In this document: in pieces, positions 56,604-64,000 of the stretch | How the letters are laid out: every line of letters begins with the position of its first letter | How positions within the stretch are numbered: the stretch's first letter is position 1 | Origin: an archaeon GW2011_AR15 | GTDB taxonomy: Archaea > Nanobdellota > Nanobdellia > Woesearchaeales > GW2011-AR15 | Assembly (NCBI GenBank): GCA_000830295.1 | Contig: CP010425.1 | Span: forward strand, 150,033-214,032 | DNA length: 64,000 nucleotides | Direction of reading: 5' to 3' | Position numbers and translations under genes: made by a program | The notes under the pieces: generated by a model | Told to the model about the DNA's origin: nothing | Databases searched by the model: none | What the model saw: the letters and a program-made list of their open reading frames with translations, nothing else

Positions 56604-58186
56604 ATTTCTTTCAGAAGCCTGAGAGCCATTTCCACCTCTTCAGGTGCCGGAAATCTTAATTTTAATATGAACTCCTCTTTTATGTTTCCAAGCTTTTTCA
56701 GCTCACTTTCATTTTGAAGGGGCTCATACTCTTTTATTTCTGAAATCAGTTTATCATATCCTTCAGGAGGCTCCGGGATATGCTTCTTCAGCCTTTGCCT
56801 TAATTTTTCCTTTATTGAAAGAAAACAGTAAACAATTGTATTGCCTGCGTTCATTTTTGCAAGGTCTGCCAGTTTGTCAAATCCTGCAGAGGCTTCATAT
56901 CCTGCTTCCCCATTTTCTGCAGCTGCTTCTTCATGGCTTTTATAGCTCGAAAATATAGAGCCTTCATCTGTTTCCGGCTTTGGCTGCTCCTCAGGAATTT
57001 TAATTTCCTCGATTTCCGGAGTGTTTTCTTCTTCATTTTCAAGCTCGGTTATGTCCGTTACATCTATCTCATCTGGGCTTTTTTCTTCGGTTTCGGGCCC
57101 TGTTTCTGTTTCTTCCTTATCATACTGCTCAATCTGCTCAAGCGCCTGCAGGTCCTCTTCAAGGCTGGGCTCTGATATATCTATTATGTCCGGCATCTTT
57201 TCCTGTTCTTCATCATAAACTTCAAGCTCTACTGCCTCCTGCTCCTCTATTTTTCTGTCCTTTGTCTTCATGACATAGAGTGCCTCTTTTTTTTGTGCCC
57301 ATTCTATACGCTGCTGCCTGCCAAATGAATTAACCACTTTCTTCAGCAGCCGTGCAATTTCCGTTATTTCATACTCAGAGAGAACCTGTCTGGTTGACCT
57401 CTCTCCAAGCTTATGTCTTATTGTCTCGTCGGTATCAATGTCCTTTACATACTCATACTGCTTATCAGCAACATCAATGCTCCTTACAGAAAGTGTCCTG
57501 TCATCAACTATATATGCATCCGGATAGACGCTGCCATATTCAAAGTCCTGCCCAAGCCCAAAGCAGGCATTTACAACAATATTTTCACCGGCATAGTAGG
57601 CTATACCTGACTTATCAGCATTAACCATCTTCTGAACCACAAGAGCAATGGAGAACTCTTCTTTTGTTTTGTTCTCCCTGAAATTTTTTACATACTGAAT
57701 AAGCTTGTCAGCACATGTTTCGAGAATTGCGCTGAACAGTCTTTCTTTTCCCTTTATGTTAAGTATGGTTTTCTGGACCAGCCTCAGTTTCTCAGGTTCG
57801 TTTCCTATAAAGCTGTGCCTTATCCCGACAAAAACCTCTTCTGATTCAAGCATAGATGTTACGCTCATATTGAGGTCTACAGACAGGCTAAGGTAGGCTT
57901 CGACAAGCTCTTCAGAGAAATCCTCGTTAAACCTGTATCTCCTGATTAAATCTTTTACCTCCTCGATTCTCTCCCTGAACTCTTCCTCAGGGCACTTGAA
58001 AAGGCTGCTGACTGGCCCTTTAATCTGTTTATGCCTTATTATCTCATCAAAAACCTCTCTGGAGATGATGAATCCCGGAGGAACCCTAAACCCTTTTTTG
58101 AAGAGAAGTGCAAGGTTAAGAGCTTTCTTCCCTATATATGGAAAATCCTGCTCTCCTGACTCACTGAAAAAAAGGATATATTTCAT
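56600..58186 (-). CDS. Degenerate PEP-synthase-like protein (ATP-domain only)
   Basis: From the ATG at 58186 a 528-residue protein. Residues 1-320 follow the pyruvate/ATP-binding fold of PEP synthase (FPYIGKKALNLALLFKKGFR; EYGSVYPDAYIVDDRTLSV), but the catalytic RSS and DxxxFAGQ motifs are altered (VFVGIRHSFIGNE). The phosphohistidine and PEP domains are absent. Instead a 110-residue acidic linker (Glu/Asp/Pro-rich) and a C-terminal helical domain follow. A TATA-like GTTTAAATATGC is 27 nt before 58186. It may be a regulatory or non-catalytic paralog of the ppsA product. Confidence 0.75.
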   Translation of the reverse strand: MKYILFFSESGEQDFPYIGKKALNLALLFKKGFRVPPGFIISREVFDEIIRHKQIKGPVSSLFKCPEEEFRERIEEVKDLIRRYRFNEDFSEELVEAYLSLSVDLNMSVTSMLESEEVFVGIRHSFIGNEPEKLRLVQKTILNIKGKERLFSAILETCADKLIQYVKNFRENKTKEEFSIALVVQKMVNADKSGIAYYAGENIVVNACFGLGQDFEYGSVYPDAYIVDDRTLSVRSIDVADKQYEYVKDIDTDETIRHKLGERSTRQVLSEYEITEIARLLKKVVNSFGRQQRIEWAQKKEALYVMKTKDRKIEEQEAVELEVYDEEQEKMPDIIDISEPSLEEDLQALEQIEQYDKEETETGPETEEKSPDEIDVTDITELENEEENTPEIEEIKIPEEQPKPETDEGSIFSSYKSHEEAAAENGEAGYEASAGFDKLADLAKMNAGNTIVYCFLSIKEKLRQRLKKHIPEPPEGYDKLISEIKEYEPLQNESELKKLGNIKEEFILKLRFPAPEEVEMALRLLKEI

Positions 58187-58288
58187 AACGGTAAAGTGCC
58201 ATGCAGCATATTTAAACATTTTGGAAATTTTTAGACAGATTTAAATTAAACAAAGTATTTTATAATAAAAACTGCGCAGGGGAGCATA

Positions 58289-58858
58289 GTGTTGCACAGC
58301 ATAAAGATAGACGATATCGTCACAATAATAACCCGGCTTGGCAAAGATGGGGAGGAGCTTGTTGATATGCTGAGGAATGAAATATCCCTTGGGAATTACA
58401 GGCCCACACAATTCCAGATTGACGATATAACCGATGACCTTGCATCTGTCAACCTGAATCTTTACAGTTTTATGAAATCACTCATGGGCGGCAATAAAGG
58501 GATTATTGATTCTTATCTTAAACATAATGTAAGGCTTAAGCCTTTCAATGAATCCCGGTATTTCGCAGACCTGGCGGGCAGGGAAAAAATATTGTTTCTG
58601 CCAGGTGTCCAGGAGCTCTTTGAGGATGAAGGATATCTTCTTGAGGAAACTGTGCCCGATTACCGGGCTATTGCGCAGAAAGTGGCTGAGCTGGAAGATG
58701 ATGGCCTGTTGAAAGTTTATAATGTCAACTCTAAAGGAATAAAGCTCGTTGTAGCTTTGGAAAAAAGCATTGCCGATTACCCATGCATCTCCCCAGATAA
58801 GATGGAAAAGATAACAAAGAGGGATCTGTACGGCCAGCCAATAGGTTTTACACTATAG
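58289..58858 (+). CDS. Uncharacterised 189-aa protein
   Basis: No family recognised. A soluble alpha/beta protein (VTIITRLGKDGEELVDMLRN; VAELEDDGLLKVYNVNSKGI). It likely starts at GTG 58289 with GGGGAG upstream; a TTG follows directly. TATA-like TATTTTATAATAA lies at 58255-58267. It converges on cysS with a 13-nt gap. Confidence 0.6.
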   Translation: MLHSIKIDDIVTIITRLGKDGEELVDMLRNEISLGNYRPTQFQIDDITDDLASVNLNLYSFMKSLMGGNKGIIDSYLKHNVRLKPFNESRYFADLAGREKILFLPGVQELFEDEGYLLEETVPDYRAIAQKVAELEDDGLLKVYNVNSKGIKLVVALEKSIADYPCISPDKMEKITKRDLYGQPIGFTL

Positions 58859-58871
58859 ACTCTGGCATAGA

Positions 58872-60263
58872 TTATAACTTTTTCACAACGCTGCCGCTGT
58901 CAGTATCATCAATAGAATAGCCTTTTTTCTTTATCTTACCACGGAGTTCATCTGCCAGCTTCCATTCCTTATTCTTCCTTGCCCCTTCTCTTTTTTTTAC
59001 CAGCCCTGTTATCTCTTCAGGAATTTTTTCTTCCTCAAAGTCCAGAATCCCAAGAATTGTATCAAATGCCCTCATCTGTTTTATGCAGCCCATGGCCTCT
59101 TTTTTGGAAAGTTTGTTCTCTGCCATAAGCTTATTTGCTAAGTTCATGAATTCAAACACTGCAGCCTCTGCTTCTGAAATATTCAGGTCATCATCCATTG
59201 CATCTTCAAATTCTTTTTTTGCTCTGGAAATGATGTCGTCTGCGCTGCCGCCTTTTCCGTCTGCCAGCTCGAGTTTTCTCATAAATTCTTTAAACTTGTT
59301 TATTATGTTTTCTGCAGAATCAAGGGATCGGAATGTAAAATTCAGCTGCTTCCTGTAGTGCGTGCTCATAAGAAGATATCTTATTGCTTTTGGAGAATAT
59401 CCTTTTCCGAGTATATCTTTTAGGATGTAAAAATTGCCCTTGCTCTTTGACATTTTTTCGTTGTCAACAAGAAGGTGCTCGCAGTGCAGCCAGTAGTTCA
59501 CGAATTTCTTTTCAAAACAACCTTCACTCTGTGCAATCTCATTCTCATGATGGGGGAAGATAAGGTCAATTCCTCCTGTGTGGATATCAAAGGTCTCTCC
59601 CAAGAATTTTGTGCTCATTGCGCTGCACTCTATGTGCCAACCAGGCCTTCCTTTTCCAAGCTCTGACTCCCAGAAAACGTTTCCGTCCGACTTTTCATAT
59701 GCCTTCCAGAGCGCAAAATCATTTGCGGATTCTTTTTCATACTCGTCCTGCTTTACCCTTGCTCCTGCCTTCAGGTCCTTGAATTTAATCTTTGAAAGCT
59801 TGCCGTAATCCTTGAATTTTGAGACGGAATAATAAATCGAGCCGTCCTCGCTCCTGTAGGCCATGCCGTTGTCAAGCAATTTCTTTGTTATCTCAATCAT
59901 CTCTTTGACTGACTCTGTTGCTTTTGGGTATTTTTCAACACGCTCTATGTTGAGAGTGTCCATGTCACGGAAAAAATAGTCTGTGTATTTTTCTGTGAAC
60001 TCCTTCAATGGAATACCTTCTTTCCGGCTGTCCCTTATTGTCTTGTCATCCACATCTGTAAGGTTCATGACATGCATAACTCTGTATCCTTTGTACTTCA
60101 GGTATCGCCTTAATATATCAGAGAAAATAAATGCGCGCCAGTTCCCTATATGTGCGTAATTATAGACTGTCGGGCCGCAGCTGTATATTTTTACTGTGCC
60201 CTTCTTCAGTTCCCTAAAAGGCTCTTTTTTCCTTGTAAGCGTGTTGTAAAACTGCACTACCAT
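58872..60263 (-). CDS. cysS: Cysteinyl-tRNA synthetase
   Basis: A 463-residue class I synthetase. HIGN (the HIGH box, near the N terminus after CGPTVYNYA), the zinc ligands in WHIECSAMS and HHENE, and KMSKSKGN are all present. The length is normal. TATA-like AAATATAAATAATG is about 27 nt upstream. It charges tRNA-Cys in the cytoplasm. Confidence 0.97.
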   Translation of the reverse strand: MVVQFYNTLTRKKEPFRELKKGTVKIYSCGPTVYNYAHIGNWRAFIFSDILRRYLKYKGYRVMHVMNLTDVDDKTIRDSRKEGIPLKEFTEKYTDYFFRDMDTLNIERVEKYPKATESVKEMIEITKKLLDNGMAYRSEDGSIYYSVSKFKDYGKLSKIKFKDLKAGARVKQDEYEKESANDFALWKAYEKSDGNVFWESELGKGRPGWHIECSAMSTKFLGETFDIHTGGIDLIFPHHENEIAQSEGCFEKKFVNYWLHCEHLLVDNEKMSKSKGNFYILKDILGKGYSPKAIRYLLMSTHYRKQLNFTFRSLDSAENIINKFKEFMRKLELADGKGGSADDIISRAKKEFEDAMDDDLNISEAEAAVFEFMNLANKLMAENKLSKKEAMGCIKQMRAFDTILGILDFEEEKIPEEITGLVKKREGARKNKEWKLADELRGKIKKKGYSIDDTDSGSVVKKL

Positions 60264-60342
60264 CTCGGAGAGTAAAACATTCTCATTATTTATATTTATT
60301 CGTATAAAGCTTTAAATATTGGCAGTTTCTACAGTGTGGGGA

Positions 60343-60936
60343 ATGAAACTGCTGTTTTTTTCAGACGTTCACGGGGACATGAAAGCACTGGATAGCCTGA
60401 AGGCTAAATCTGGTCAGGCAGACAATGTCATATGCGCCGGGGATTTTACTGTTATGGAAAATAATATCCAAAAGATTATGAAGCAGATAAACAGCTTCAG
60501 GAGCCCTGTCCTGATGATACACGGCAACCATGAGAGCGAAGAGATGCTGAAGGAGCTTTGCGAAAAGCATGACAATATAACCTTCCTCCATAAAGCTGTC
60601 CATCATGTCGGCGATTATGTTTTCATGGGATACGGAGGAGACGGATTTTCGACAAAAGACAGGTATTTCGAGGATGTTGCAGCGGAATTTTTCAGGCCGC
60701 AGGCTATCGGGAAGAGAAGGATCATCCTGGTTACCCATGGCCCTCCCCACGGAACAGAGATTGACAAGGTAAACGGAGAATACAGGGGAAACAAGTCATA
60801 CAGAAAATTTATTGACGATATAAAGCCCCACCTCGTCATATCAGGGCACCTGCATGAGAACGCCGGAAAAAGCCACAAGATAGGCAGGACCCTTTTCATA
60901 AACCCGGGGAAAAGCGGGGTTTTTGTGGATATATAA
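60343..60936 (+). CDS. Calcineurin-like metallophosphoesterase
   Basis: From the ATG at 60343 a 197-residue phosphoesterase: LFFSDVHGDMKALDSL, VICAGDFTV, MIHGNHESEEM, VTHGPPHGTEID and ISGHLHEN, the complete binuclear metal site. Similar proteins are annotated as archaeal nucleotide or cyclic phosphodiesterases; the substrate is not clear. GCTTTAAATATT is 27 nt upstream, supporting this internal Met over the one at 60319. Confidence 0.88.
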   Translation: MKLLFFSDVHGDMKALDSLKAKSGQADNVICAGDFTVMENNIQKIMKQINSFRSPVLMIHGNHESEEMLKELCEKHDNITFLHKAVHHVGDYVFMGYGGDGFSTKDRYFEDVAAEFFRPQAIGKRRIILVTHGPPHGTEIDKVNGEYRGNKSYRKFIDDIKPHLVISGHLHENAGKSHKIGRTLFINPGKSGVFVDI

Positions 60937-61001
60937 CCCTTCCAGTTTCTTTTTGGAGATATTAAATTTAAATATAAGTTATTTTTTTCTGTATAAGCAA
61001 C

Positions 61002-62204
61002 ATGGTGGTTAATGTTGTAGCATCAATGTCTCCTTCTACGGATATCTGTGCTGCATCTGCAAGCGGGATATATATCTATGATAGGCCGGAACTGAAAGGG
61101 AGAAGATATATTGATTTCTCCGCATCCACAAATAACCTTGTCCTGGGGCACAACCATCCTAATATAACGCAGGCCATTATAGAGCATCTTTCGAGCGGCA
61201 GGCCTCTGCATGCCTCCTCAAGGTATCTTATGCCAACTCTTGATGACTACCTGTCTGCTCTCGGGAAGGCGCTGCCGGAAGAGCTAAGCTATGTAAACTA
61301 CAAACTCTCAGACGGAAGCGACTCTGTTGAAGAGACAATAAAATCAGCTGTAACTTACCAAAGGATGAACAAATCAGGGAAGAGCACAAAAGTAATCGTA
61401 TTCAACAGCGCGCACCATGGGGAGACTATCGGAACTATTGCAGCCTCAAAGAAGCATATTGACAGGGAGCCATGGCATACTCCTCTCCAGTCTATGTTTG
61501 TATATGTCCCTGATTTTTATGATTTGGACAAATTAGAGGCTCTTCTTGAAAAAGAAACCACTGCAGCGATACTGCTGGAGCCCATACTTGTAAATGGCGG
61601 CGTTATCATGCCTCCTGAGGGATATCTTGAAAAGCTGAAAGAAAAATGTGAACTGCATAGAGTTACGCTGATATATGATGAGGCCCAGACAGGGTTCGGA
61701 TGGCTGGGCAAATACACTGCCGCGGAATATTTCTCTGTCGTGCCTGACCTTGCTGCATTCGGGAAGGGGCTTGGAAACGGCATGACTATAGCCTTGGCAG
61801 CATTAAAGCCCGAATATGATGTACTTGACTATAACCAGACGGGATTTACTGACGGCGGAACCCCGATAAATATGGCAGCTGCAACTGCAGTAATAAATAC
61901 GCTGCCGGAATACATGGGCGGAGTGGAGAAAAAGAGTGCTGCTCTTCTCCAGAGATTAGACGAGATTACTTCCCGTGATGCTCATGTAAAAAAAGTCAGG
62001 GGTGCGGGGCTCATTGCCGGCGTTGAGTTCGTATCAAAGGAGTTGGCTGGAGAAATATATAGTGCATGCATACAAAAAGGGCTTATTTTAAGAAAATCCG
62101 GTCCAGGCAACACACTGATATTCAAGATACCTATAATAGTAACTGAAGACCAGCTGCTGGACGGGCTTGAGAGATTTGAGCATGCCCTAGATGAAAAACA
62201 GTAA
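61002..62204 (+). CDS. Class III PLP-dependent aminotransferase family protein
   Basis: A 400-residue class III (GSAM/ornithine-type) fold: ASTNNLVLGHNHPN, LIYDEAQTGFGWLG with Asp226, and AAFGKGLGNGMTI with the PLP Lys255. The family includes transaminases, aminomutases and phospholyases. The next gene, a kinase-like protein, overlaps it by 14 nt. That pairing resembles kinase/phospholyase couples, so a phospholyase is one option. TATA-like TTTAAATATAAG about 27 nt upstream. Confidence 0.85.
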   Translation: MVVNVVASMSPSTDICAASASGIYIYDRPELKGRRYIDFSASTNNLVLGHNHPNITQAIIEHLSSGRPLHASSRYLMPTLDDYLSALGKALPEELSYVNYKLSDGSDSVEETIKSAVTYQRMNKSGKSTKVIVFNSAHHGETIGTIAASKKHIDREPWHTPLQSMFVYVPDFYDLDKLEALLEKETTAAILLEPILVNGGVIMPPEGYLEKLKEKCELHRVTLIYDEAQTGFGWLGKYTAAEYFSVVPDLAAFGKGLGNGMTIALAALKPEYDVLDYNQTGFTDGGTPINMAAATAVINTLPEYMGGVEKKSAALLQRLDEITSRDAHVKKVRGAGLIAGVEFVSKELAGEIYSACIQKGLILRKSGPGNTLIFKIPIIVTEDQLLDGLERFEHALDEKQ

Positions 62205-62976
62205 TGAATATGGAGAGCTGCTGGAGCCTTATTTTAAAGAGGGTTCCCTGCCGCCTGATGTCAAAATATTCAGAACAAAGACCGGCGGTCTAAATAACAA
62301 TCTGTTCCTGAAATCTGAAAATGATCCGGAGATTTATGTCTTGAGAACCCCGCTCGAAACTGCATTGAGGAAGGAAACAGAAGATCATATCTTTCAGGAA
62401 TACACCTCAATAGGCTTAAAGAATGGCGGGTGGAGATTCAGGAAGATTCCTGAACAGGCCGAAGATATAGGCTGCTGGATTTCTCTTGGGTTCCCTGTTG
62501 TATTGCCGATATCGCATACTGAATCATCAATGCTGTATCCCCTTCTCTCAGCTCCAACATACAAAGATTCTCTGATGGCAGGAGACCTCTCCGCGAACTC
62601 TGCCCTGCTGGATAATTATTTTTCTGTTATTATGGATGCACACAAAAAGAATGTTGTTTTTGGCGACAGGTGGGGACCGAATGAGTTTGTTTCTGATAAA
62701 GGGATTCTGCTCCATGATTTTGATACAAAGCTTCTCTCAGAGGACAGGAAGGACTTTGAGCTGTCGCAAATCATATACTACTCTGTCCACAACGCTGTAT
62801 CATGCCGCGGGGAGGTTGTCCAGTTCATAAAAAAGCTGCTGGATGATAGAAAGGCTTCTCAAGAATATAACCTGGATATTGTAAGCCAGTTCCTTGCAGG
62901 CCATATCAGCTTTTTCAGGGGCATGCCCGACGGCGGAATAGAAGAGGAGATAAGCTCTTTAATAGATTCTCTTTAG
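62191..62976 (+). CDS. Kinase-like (APH/choline-kinase fold) protein
   Basis: A 261-residue protein with kinase-fold features: an N-terminal strand-helix with VLRTPLETALRKETEDHIF, the catalytic loop VVFGDRWGPNEFV (D-x-x-x-x-N) and a metal-binding DFD in LLHDFDTKLL. It fits the aminoglycoside phosphotransferase/fructosamine kinase type. It starts inside the aminotransferase gene (14-nt overlap), so the two are almost certainly coexpressed and probably act on the same small molecule. Confidence 0.72.
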   Translation: MKNSNEYGELLEPYFKEGSLPPDVKIFRTKTGGLNNNLFLKSENDPEIYVLRTPLETALRKETEDHIFQEYTSIGLKNGGWRFRKIPEQAEDIGCWISLGFPVVLPISHTESSMLYPLLSAPTYKDSLMAGDLSANSALLDNYFSVIMDAHKKNVVFGDRWGPNEFVSDKGILLHDFDTKLLSEDRKDFELSQIIYYSVHNAVSCRGEVVQFIKKLLDDRKASQEYNLDIVSQFLAGHISFFRGMPDGGIEEEISSLIDSL

Positions 62977-63075
62977 GATAATAATCTAAATTCTGCCCCT
63001 ATTCTATTGCCTAATCCCAGATGATATTTCAGAAAAATATTGGAAAAGTAACTCAGTTCTGAAAGCGCTGATGCA

Positions 63076-63435
63076 TTACTGCTGATAATGATTACCTTGC
63101 TGCTCCTTGGCTACCGCAGTAAGAAATTCTATCTTGGTTTTATCCCCGTCAATGGCCGTGAGCCTGTGATAGGCAACTATCTCCTCAATAGGCATTTTTA
63201 ATGGGTTTTTGATGCCAGATAAATCAAACATATCCGTGGTGCTTCTGGACACTTCACTAAAATAAAGCAGGTTGTACCCCTGCAGTGTTTCTTCAAGCCC
63301 CACGACAGCATGCCACCTGTGAACCCATCTGCCTTCCTCCTCTGTAACAACCTCTGCCAGCTCAAAATTTGTGAATCCTGGTTCCATAGAATGCTCTTTA
63401 TAGTGCGGCAGATGCTTGAGATAAGTATAATCCAT
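63076..63435 (-). CDS. Uncharacterised 119-aa protein
   Basis: No family recognised. A soluble alpha/beta protein (MEPGFTNFELAEVVTEEEGR; LLYFSEVSRSTTDMFDLSGI). A TATA-like AATTTAAATATAAC near 63457-63468 on its strand is about 27 nt upstream. The gap 62977-63075 on its 3' side holds no feature I can name. Confidence 0.6.
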   Translation of the reverse strand: MDYTYLKHLPHYKEHSMEPGFTNFELAEVVTEEEGRWVHRWHAVVGLEETLQGYNLLYFSEVSRSTTDMFDLSGIKNPLKMPIEEIVAYHRLTAIDGDKTKIEFLTAVAKEQQGNHYQQ

Positions 63436-63534
63436 CTTATGTGCTGGAAGAGTGAAGTTATATTTAAATTTAGGCTGCTGCTATTTGTTTCTTGCCTAGT
63501 TAATTTCTTATATAAGCTGTGCTTAGATTCTCCT

Positions 63535-63936
63535 ATGACCTATACTCCTGATTATGCCAAGGGCCAGGTTCTTGTACTTTTCATAAACCCGGGAACGGAC
63601 AGGGGGTTTGCAGAAAAATTTGGCAAGGGCCTTGGATATGAACTGTCAAAAGAAGAGTATGCACATAGCAACGCACCTCATTTTATCTACCTTACGCCGG
63701 AAGGCGAAGAGCAGGCAGCCATAGATAATTTTCTCAACTACGCTGCTTTTGTTGAGTCAGCAGAATTAAGGGATATAAAACTTGAAAAAAGATGGGAATC
63801 AATGGGCAGGCTGGAAGAGCTGATAGGTGATTATACTGAAGCTGCTGAGTCGGATGAGAATTATGGGAAATTACTGGAGGAGATACACAGTAGCTCGGAA
63901 AAATTGTTTAGTGAATTTAACAGTGGTGCCGGATGA
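63535..63936 (+). CDS. Uncharacterised 133-aa protein
   Basis: From the ATG at 63535 a soluble protein (GQVLVLFINPGTDRGFAEKF; YTEAAESDENYGKLLEEIHS). No family recognised. A longer frame exists upstream, but CTTATATAAG is 27 nt before this ATG and fixes a leaderless start. Its stop overlaps the next ATG (ATGA). Confidence 0.65.
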   Translation: MTYTPDYAKGQVLVLFINPGTDRGFAEKFGKGLGYELSKEEYAHSNAPHFIYLTPEGEEQAAIDNFLNYAAFVESAELRDIKLEKRWESMGRLEELIGDYTEAAESDENYGKLLEEIHSSSEKLFSEFNSGAG

Positions 63937-64000
63937 TGGCTTTTCTTCCGCTGTATTTTGAGATTGGAGTTATTGTTGCGATATTCTTTGCCCTGCTTGA
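63933..64000 (+). CDS. Start of a membrane protein, truncated by window edge
   Basis: MMAFLPLYFEIGVIVAIFF in the last 68 nt, a hydrophobic N-terminal helix like those of CPA2/Kef-type antiporters, but too short to classify. It overlaps the preceding stop (ATGA). A second ATG follows directly and either may be used. Confidence 0.5.
   Translation, partial: MMAFLPLYFEIGVIVAIFFALL

Overview
This 64 kb window is a gene-dense chromosomal segment of an archaeon. The archaeal calls rest on ribosomal proteins found only in archaea and eukaryotes (L21e, S6e, L15e) plus archaeal-type S15 and L11, TFS, diphthine synthase, NreA, XPD, an SEC11-type signal peptidase, PTH2 and three tRNA genes with bulge-helix-bulge introns. 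Very short intergenic gaps, many small orphan proteins, bacterial-type FtsZ, ScpA, SufE, DtxR and type I GAPDH, and isolated pathway genes together suggest a DPANN lineage such as Woesearchaeota or Pacearchaeota. That placement is inference from gene content only. Most first genes of transcription units have a TATA-like box about 27 nt upstream of the start codon, so they look leaderless. Shine-Dalgarno sites (GGTGAT, GGAGG or a G-rich GGGGG variant) appear mainly where a leader exists.

Layout. 1-7.2 kb holds L21e, a DRG-type GTPase, a K+-independent proton pyrophosphatase, NreA, S6e and L15e, with structured non-coding stretches around 6.4 and 7.2 kb. 7.3-15 kb holds tRNA-Val(TAC) with two introns, signal peptidase, TFS, a PHP phosphoesterase, dCMP deaminase, a UPF0200 kinase, a membrane unit (30-aa peptide, DoxX, membrane-anchored JAMM protein), ScpA, MscS and a CsaA-like protein. 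15-16.4 kb holds an unusual leader: a leaderless 14-codon ORF with four Phe codons in a row, then two mutually exclusive helices, one of which covers the ribosome-binding site of an orphan operon. 17-19 kb holds an FTR1 iron permease with an apparent ATT start, a membrane protein with a paralog at 39.7 kb, and pth2 with a duplicated 3' end.

19-30 kb mixes tRNA-Arg(GCG), an MnmD-like methyltransferase, two Cys-His-Asp transglutaminase-like proteins around an orphan SufE, a DMT transporter, S15, an Smr protein, a membrane-anchored lipase-like protein, a nucleotidyltransferase and tRNA-Gln(TTG). 30-41 kb has diphthine synthase, FtsZ, a nitroreductase, XPD, a compact set of perfect hairpins (36.53-36.73 kb), an Ap4A-type NUDIX hydrolase, a ZPR1 protein, L11 with a long tail, and a DtxR regulator next to the second membrane paralog. 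41-50 kb is a minus-strand block of central metabolism: glutamate dehydrogenase, an SLC13 transporter, GAPDH, hydrolases, a GH15-like glycosidase and PEP synthase. 50-64 kb holds a METTL5-like methyltransferase, a large coiled-coil protein followed by small membrane and alanine-rich orphans, a degenerate PEP-synthase paralog, CysS, a phosphoesterase, and an overlapping aminotransferase-kinase pair.

Together the genes suggest a small fermentative or host-linked archaeon that makes PEP and sugar phosphates (PEP synthase, GAPDH), runs a PPi-driven proton pump, imports iron under a DtxR-type regulator and divides with FtsZ. I found no rRNA, CRISPR array, transposase or integrase.
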